NCBI RefSeq assembly: GCF_001463705.1
Contig: NZ_BBWH01000053.1
Span: 1 to 64,000 of the forward strand
Direction: 5' to 3'
DNA from: Aureimonas sp. AU12
GTDB lineage: Bacteria; Pseudomonadota; Alphaproteobacteria; Rhizobiales; Rhizobiaceae
DNA length: 64,000 nt
A program made the translations under genes and the position numbers. The notes beneath the pieces are model-generated. The model worked only from the letters and a program-made list of their open reading frames with translations. It was not told where the DNA came from and made no database searches. Shown one piece after another: positions 61,434-64,000 of this stretch (the stretch's first letter is position 1; the number at the start of each line of letters is the position of its first letter).

Positions 61434-62339
61434 ATGGACCGCACCTCGATCTACGACACCGTGACCGCCAAAATCATTCGCGACCTCGAAGGCGGCATTC
61501 TGCCTTGGACCAAGCCCTGGAAGTCGGGCGTTGGTAAGGCAGGGTTCTCCTTCCCGGCCAACGCCACCACCGGCAACACCTATTCCGGCATCAACGTCCT
61601 GCTTCTGTGGCTGCACGGCTCGGAACAGGGCTTCCCCACGCAGCGCTGGCTCACCTTCCCGCAAGCAATTGAGGCCGGCGGCCATGTGCGCAAGGGTGAA
61701 AAGGGCACGCAGATCGTGCGGGCAGGCACCTACACGCCTAAGGGTGAGAAGGTGCGTGCCGCGGAGGAAGGCCGCGATGCGTCCGTTGTGCCATTCCTGA
61801 AGGCATACACGGTCTTCAACGTCGCGCAGTGCGATGGGCTGGACGAGGCTATCACCGGCATCGAGGCGCCCGACATCGACCCCGATCGCGACCTGCCGCG
61901 CGTCGAGGCCGCCGATCGCACCATCGCCGCCACCGGCGTTCGCTTCATCAATCACCCCGACAAGGCGTTCTATCGTCCCGCCGACGACGTGATCGCGATC
62001 CCGCTGATGGCGGCCTATACCGACCCCATCAACTGGTACAGGACGGCTTTTCACGAACTGTCGCACGCGAGTGGCGCTAAGCACCGTTTGAACCGCGAGT
62101 TCGACCGGTTCGGCACTGAGAAATACGCGCGCGAGGAGCTCGTGGCCGAGATCGCGGCGGCTTACCTTTGCGCTGCCCACAACATCGTGCCCACCGTGCG
62201 CCATGCCGACTATATCGGCAACTGGCTGGAGGTGCTGCGCAACGACAGCAAGGCGATTTTCCAGGCCGCTTCATTGGCAACGAAAGCGTCCGATTGGATA
62301 CTCGACCGGGCTGCAAAACCCGAGGCGCTGGCAGCGTGA
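61434..62339 (+). CDS. ardC: ArdC-type antirestriction/ssDNA-binding protein
   Basis: 301 residues. The N-terminal ssDNA-binding domain (IYDTVTAKIIRDLEGGILPW, TKPWKSG, YSGINVLLLWL, QRWLTFPQAIEAGGHVRKGE) is followed by a zinc-metalloprotease-like domain with HELSH in YRTAFHELSHASGAKHRLNR and the downstream EELVAEIAAAYLC glutamate. ArdC proteins of conjugative plasmids protect incoming single-stranded DNA. Supports a mobile origin of the region. Confidence 0.93.
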   Translation: MDRTSIYDTVTAKIIRDLEGGILPWTKPWKSGVGKAGFSFPANATTGNTYSGINVLLLWLHGSEQGFPTQRWLTFPQAIEAGGHVRKGEKGTQIVRAGTYTPKGEKVRAAEEGRDASVVPFLKAYTVFNVAQCDGLDEAITGIEAPDIDPDRDLPRVEAADRTIAATGVRFINHPDKAFYRPADDVIAIPLMAAYTDPINWYRTAFHELSHASGAKHRLNREFDRFGTEKYAREELVAEIAAAYLCAAHNIVPTVRHADYIGNWLEVLRNDSKAIFQAASLATKASDWILDRAAKPEALAA

Positions 62340-62396
62340 GGCAGTCAGTTGGACGAGACGATCCAGCGCCGATTGGCGCTGGATCTGGAGGACGCA

Positions 62397-62663
62397 ATGA
62401 GTGAGCGACGCAAGCCTGACATTCACGCCCTGTTCGGTGCGGAGAACCTGCCGGCGATCGACGCCGGCATCGCCAGTATGGTCACGCATCCTGGCACAAG
62501 CGACTGGCTCCGCCAGGCTCTACAGGACGCCGTTCGGCGCGATCCGGTGGACGCGCTGAAGGACGCCGAGTTGCTGCGGGAGCTGATGGAGCTGCGGCTG
62601 AACTCCTGCCTGCTGGCCCATGGCCACGCCGAGTTCAGAAACGACGATCTCGAACCCGAGTGA
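62397..62663 (+). CDS. Small hypothetical protein after ardC
   Basis: 88 residues from the ATG at 62397, chosen over the upstream TTG because GGAGG lies five bases before it. MSERRKPDIHALFGAENLPA, then SDWLRQALQDAVRRDPVDAL, KDAELLRELMELRL and a short acidic tail. Entirely helical, soluble. Same strand as ardC, 57 bases later, so likely in one transcript. Unknown family. Confidence 0.6.
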   Translation: MSERRKPDIHALFGAENLPAIDAGIASMVTHPGTSDWLRQALQDAVRRDPVDALKDAELLRELMELRLNSCLLAHGHAEFRNDDLEPE

Positions 62664-62734
62664 GAGGAAGGGAGCCAGTTCGACGGGCTGAAGAGAGGAG
62701 AGCGAGACTTTCCCGGCTCGTCGGGAGCGAACCG

Positions 62735-62978
62735 ATGGTTGGATTTGCCGAGCGCTACGCTGAGACCTTCTCGTGCGAAAGCGCCGCCCTTCATTCGCAG
62801 TGTACGAGCTTCGTCTTCCAGCTCGCCCATGCGCTGATGACCTCGGTGCATCGACGGCGCTCGCCACGCTTTCTTGTCCCTCGAAATCGCCGACTACGCG
62901 CCGCTCTATGTCGCGATTGGCGCGTTCGTTTATAACATGCCGGCACCCGCCGGCCAGCCGGAAGCGATCGCGGCATGA
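62735..62978 (+). pseudogene. Small hypothetical gene, frameshifted
   Basis: MVGFAERYAETFSCESAALH and TSFVFQLAHALMTSVHRR in the first frame (GGGAG upstream). The continuation FLSLEIADYAPLYVAIGAFV and YNMPAPAGQPEAIAA is in a different frame and ends TGA at 62978, overlapping the next ATG. One indel near 62850-62870. The combined product would be about 80 residues. Confidence 0.5.
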
Positions 62979-63229
62979 GCGACATTCCGAACGCACCGCT
63001 TCTTGATCCCGAGACCGTCGCGCGCATCGAGCGCGAGAACACGACCGTCGGCCAGTACGGGCGCCTCGCCGGCATCGGTCAAAGCCATGAGGAGCGCCTC
63101 GCCTTCTGGCTTCAGTTCAAGCACTAGGACGGGCGCGAGAGCATCCGCCTGGCGATGAACGAATGCCGGCGTCGCATCGGTTTGCCCCAGCGACCGCCGC
63201 CGGGCGCAAAGCCCGAGCGGCGGCGGTGA
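62975..63229 (+). pseudogene. Small hypothetical gene with in-frame amber
   Basis: Starts by ATGA overlap with the preceding frame. MSDIPNAPLLDPETVARIER, QYGRLAGIGQSHEERLAFWL, QFKH, then TAG at 63125-63127. It continues in the same frame DGRESIRLAMNECRRRIGLP...PERRR to TGA at 63229 (85 codons). The 50-residue short form may still be made. Confidence 0.55.
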
Positions 63230-63356
63230 CGCGATGCCGATCCCTCGAATTTTACGGATCGGCCCGAACCGTATCTCGTTGAGCAAGCGGCAACCCATCG
63301 GCGCTACGATCGATCGTGGAGCAAATCCCTCCACTGCGCGCACCAAAGAGATCCGC

Positions 63357-63545
63357 ATGGGCACATACGTTGCAACCCTCCTCCTTGGCGGCGTGGTCGC
63401 TACGCTCAGCCTCCTGTGGCTGACCAGCTTGGGCCTTCACTTCTCGCAGGGCGCCGGCATGGCGATCATCGCGATGGCGACGCTCTATTCGGCCGAACTG
63501 TTCAGGTTCCTCGAGCGACGGATCGGGCGCTTTCCGCGTCCCTAA
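63357..63545 (+). CDS. Small membrane protein
   Basis: 62 residues from the ATG at 63357: MGTYVATLLLGGVVATLSLL followed by WLTSLGLHFSQGAGMAIIAM and a basic FLERRIGRFPRP end. Two hydrophobic segments separated by a short loop. No family known. Followed by a good terminator. Confidence 0.45.
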   Translation: MGTYVATLLLGGVVATLSLLWLTSLGLHFSQGAGMAIIAMATLYSAELFRFLERRIGRFPRP

Positions 63546-63571
63546 CCGAGCACCCATTCGATCGACATCTT

Positions 63572-63602
63572 GGCGTCTTCCCTGACCGGAAGGCGCCTTT
63601 TT
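63572..63602 (+). terminator. Rho-independent terminator
   Basis: Stem GGCGTCTTCC / GGAAGGCGCC (10 pairs with one G-T) with a 6-base loop, followed by TTTTTG on the plus strand. Placed 27 bases after the small membrane-protein gene. Confidence 0.8.
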
Positions 63603-63797
63603 GTGCTGTCTCGGTCTCCGTTCTAGGACCTCATCCGACCTATCATTACTTTTCCAGGCAAGAGGTGATGATCGCAAAACCCGCCGTCCCCTTGCTCTTT
63701 CGGAAGCTGGTCCAACCGAACTTTGTCCGGCGCCTTATCGGAATCGACACGCTGGCGAACGATCTCTAGTACTCGGAACCTGGAGCGGGATGCCAAG

Positions 63798-64000
63798 TCA
63801 GGCGGGACCGAGATCGTGATATGGGTTTTCACCGCGGCCGATGAAGCGACCAGACACCCAGCCGTTGCCTCCAAACGCATCGACGTAGCACCAGCCACGC
63901 CGACACTATCCGACATTCACAAAGTCGCCTCGACGCAAACGGTTAACGACAGGAGCTTGAGCGGATGGATCACGACGAACGTTGACGTTGGCTGTTACAT
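63798..64000 (-). pseudogene. Bacterial SH3-domain protein, cut by window edge, with in-frame amber
   Basis: Leftward frame entering from the right edge: VTANVNVRRDPSAQAPVVNR, LRRGDFVNVG, TAG at 63906-63908, then CRRGWCYVDAFGGNGWVSGR and FIGRG to TGA at 63798. This is a typical SH3b unit (NVNVRxGPS...GxWxxV...GWVxxxYL), in which glutamine before CRRGWC is expected. Likely a periplasmic cell-wall-binding protein before mutation; the N-terminus is outside the window. Confidence 0.7.

Noticed and set aside
5097-63908. TAG recoded as glutamine throughout the replicon
   Set aside because: Several intact genes use TAG as their proper stop with normal family length, and no suppressor tRNA was seen in the window.
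63623-63916. 97-codon leftward frame at the right edge
   Set aside because: It is the shadow of the SH3-domain reading frame and of intergenic DNA; the SH3 frame has clear family motifs.

Overview
The window looks like an accessory replicon or large genomic island of a Methylobacterium/Methylorubrum-type alphaproteobacterium. The clues are high GC content, MucR/Ros and SyrB-like regulators, a RepC-like C-terminal fragment, HisKA_2/HWE-type signalling, ArdC antirestriction, toxin-antitoxin pairs and heavy IS loading. The genus is an inference from family flavour, not from a marker gene. Many genes are decaying: frameshifts, IS disruptions, and several single in-frame TAG codons at positions where glutamine is expected.

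Layout. 0-5.3 kb: a tautomerase, a frameshifted HNH nuclease, small unknown genes, a RepC-like piece and an amber-interrupted LysR regulator. 5.4-12.1 kb: a tyrosine-recombinase remnant abutting a three-gene operon (FAD/NAD(P)-binding protein, middle component, SMC-like zinc-hook ATPase) that looks like an ABC-three-component conflict system. 12.4-16.6 kb: DnaQ-like exonuclease with VapBC, a serine resolvase, and a two-component pair. 16.7-26.8 kb: IS1111-group, IS6 and IS3 elements among small secreted proteins, an SNase paralogue, a disrupted HMCES/YedK gene and pieces of an RTX/type I secretion locus. 27.2-28.4 kb: SyrB-like and MucR regulators.

28.7-36.0 kb holds a DNA phosphorothioation (Dnd) locus. 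A DGQHR (DndB-like) gene and a membrane protein run leftward. Rightward run a ribbon-helix-helix regulator, DndC, a small protein, DndD, a DndE-FtsK fusion and a TusA-like sulfur carrier, mostly with overlapping starts and stops and closed by a strong hairpin. No DndA and no recognisable DndFGH are present. A HigBA-like toxin-antitoxin pair follows.

37.2-42.0 kb is a nested IS block: an IS6 element split by an IS1111-group element and by a second IS110-type element, next to a third, degraded IS1111 copy. The non-coding ends of the IS1111 copies show compensatory base changes in two stems. They also carry a 10-nt segment that matches the IS6 terminal repeat each element sits in and co-varies with it, which fits a programmable seekRNA/bridge RNA. 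42.1-49.7 kb is a carbohydrate module: glycoside-hydrolase-like protein, complete ABC importer, divergent LacI regulator and two matching operators.

49.7-57 kb is IS debris (IS1182, IS66, ISL3, IS5) around a secreted protein and a YiiX-like papain-fold protein. 57-64 kb carries two related XRE regulators, an HNH protein, a second SNase, an IS427-type element, ArdC, and small genes, ending in an SH3-domain gene that runs off the window.
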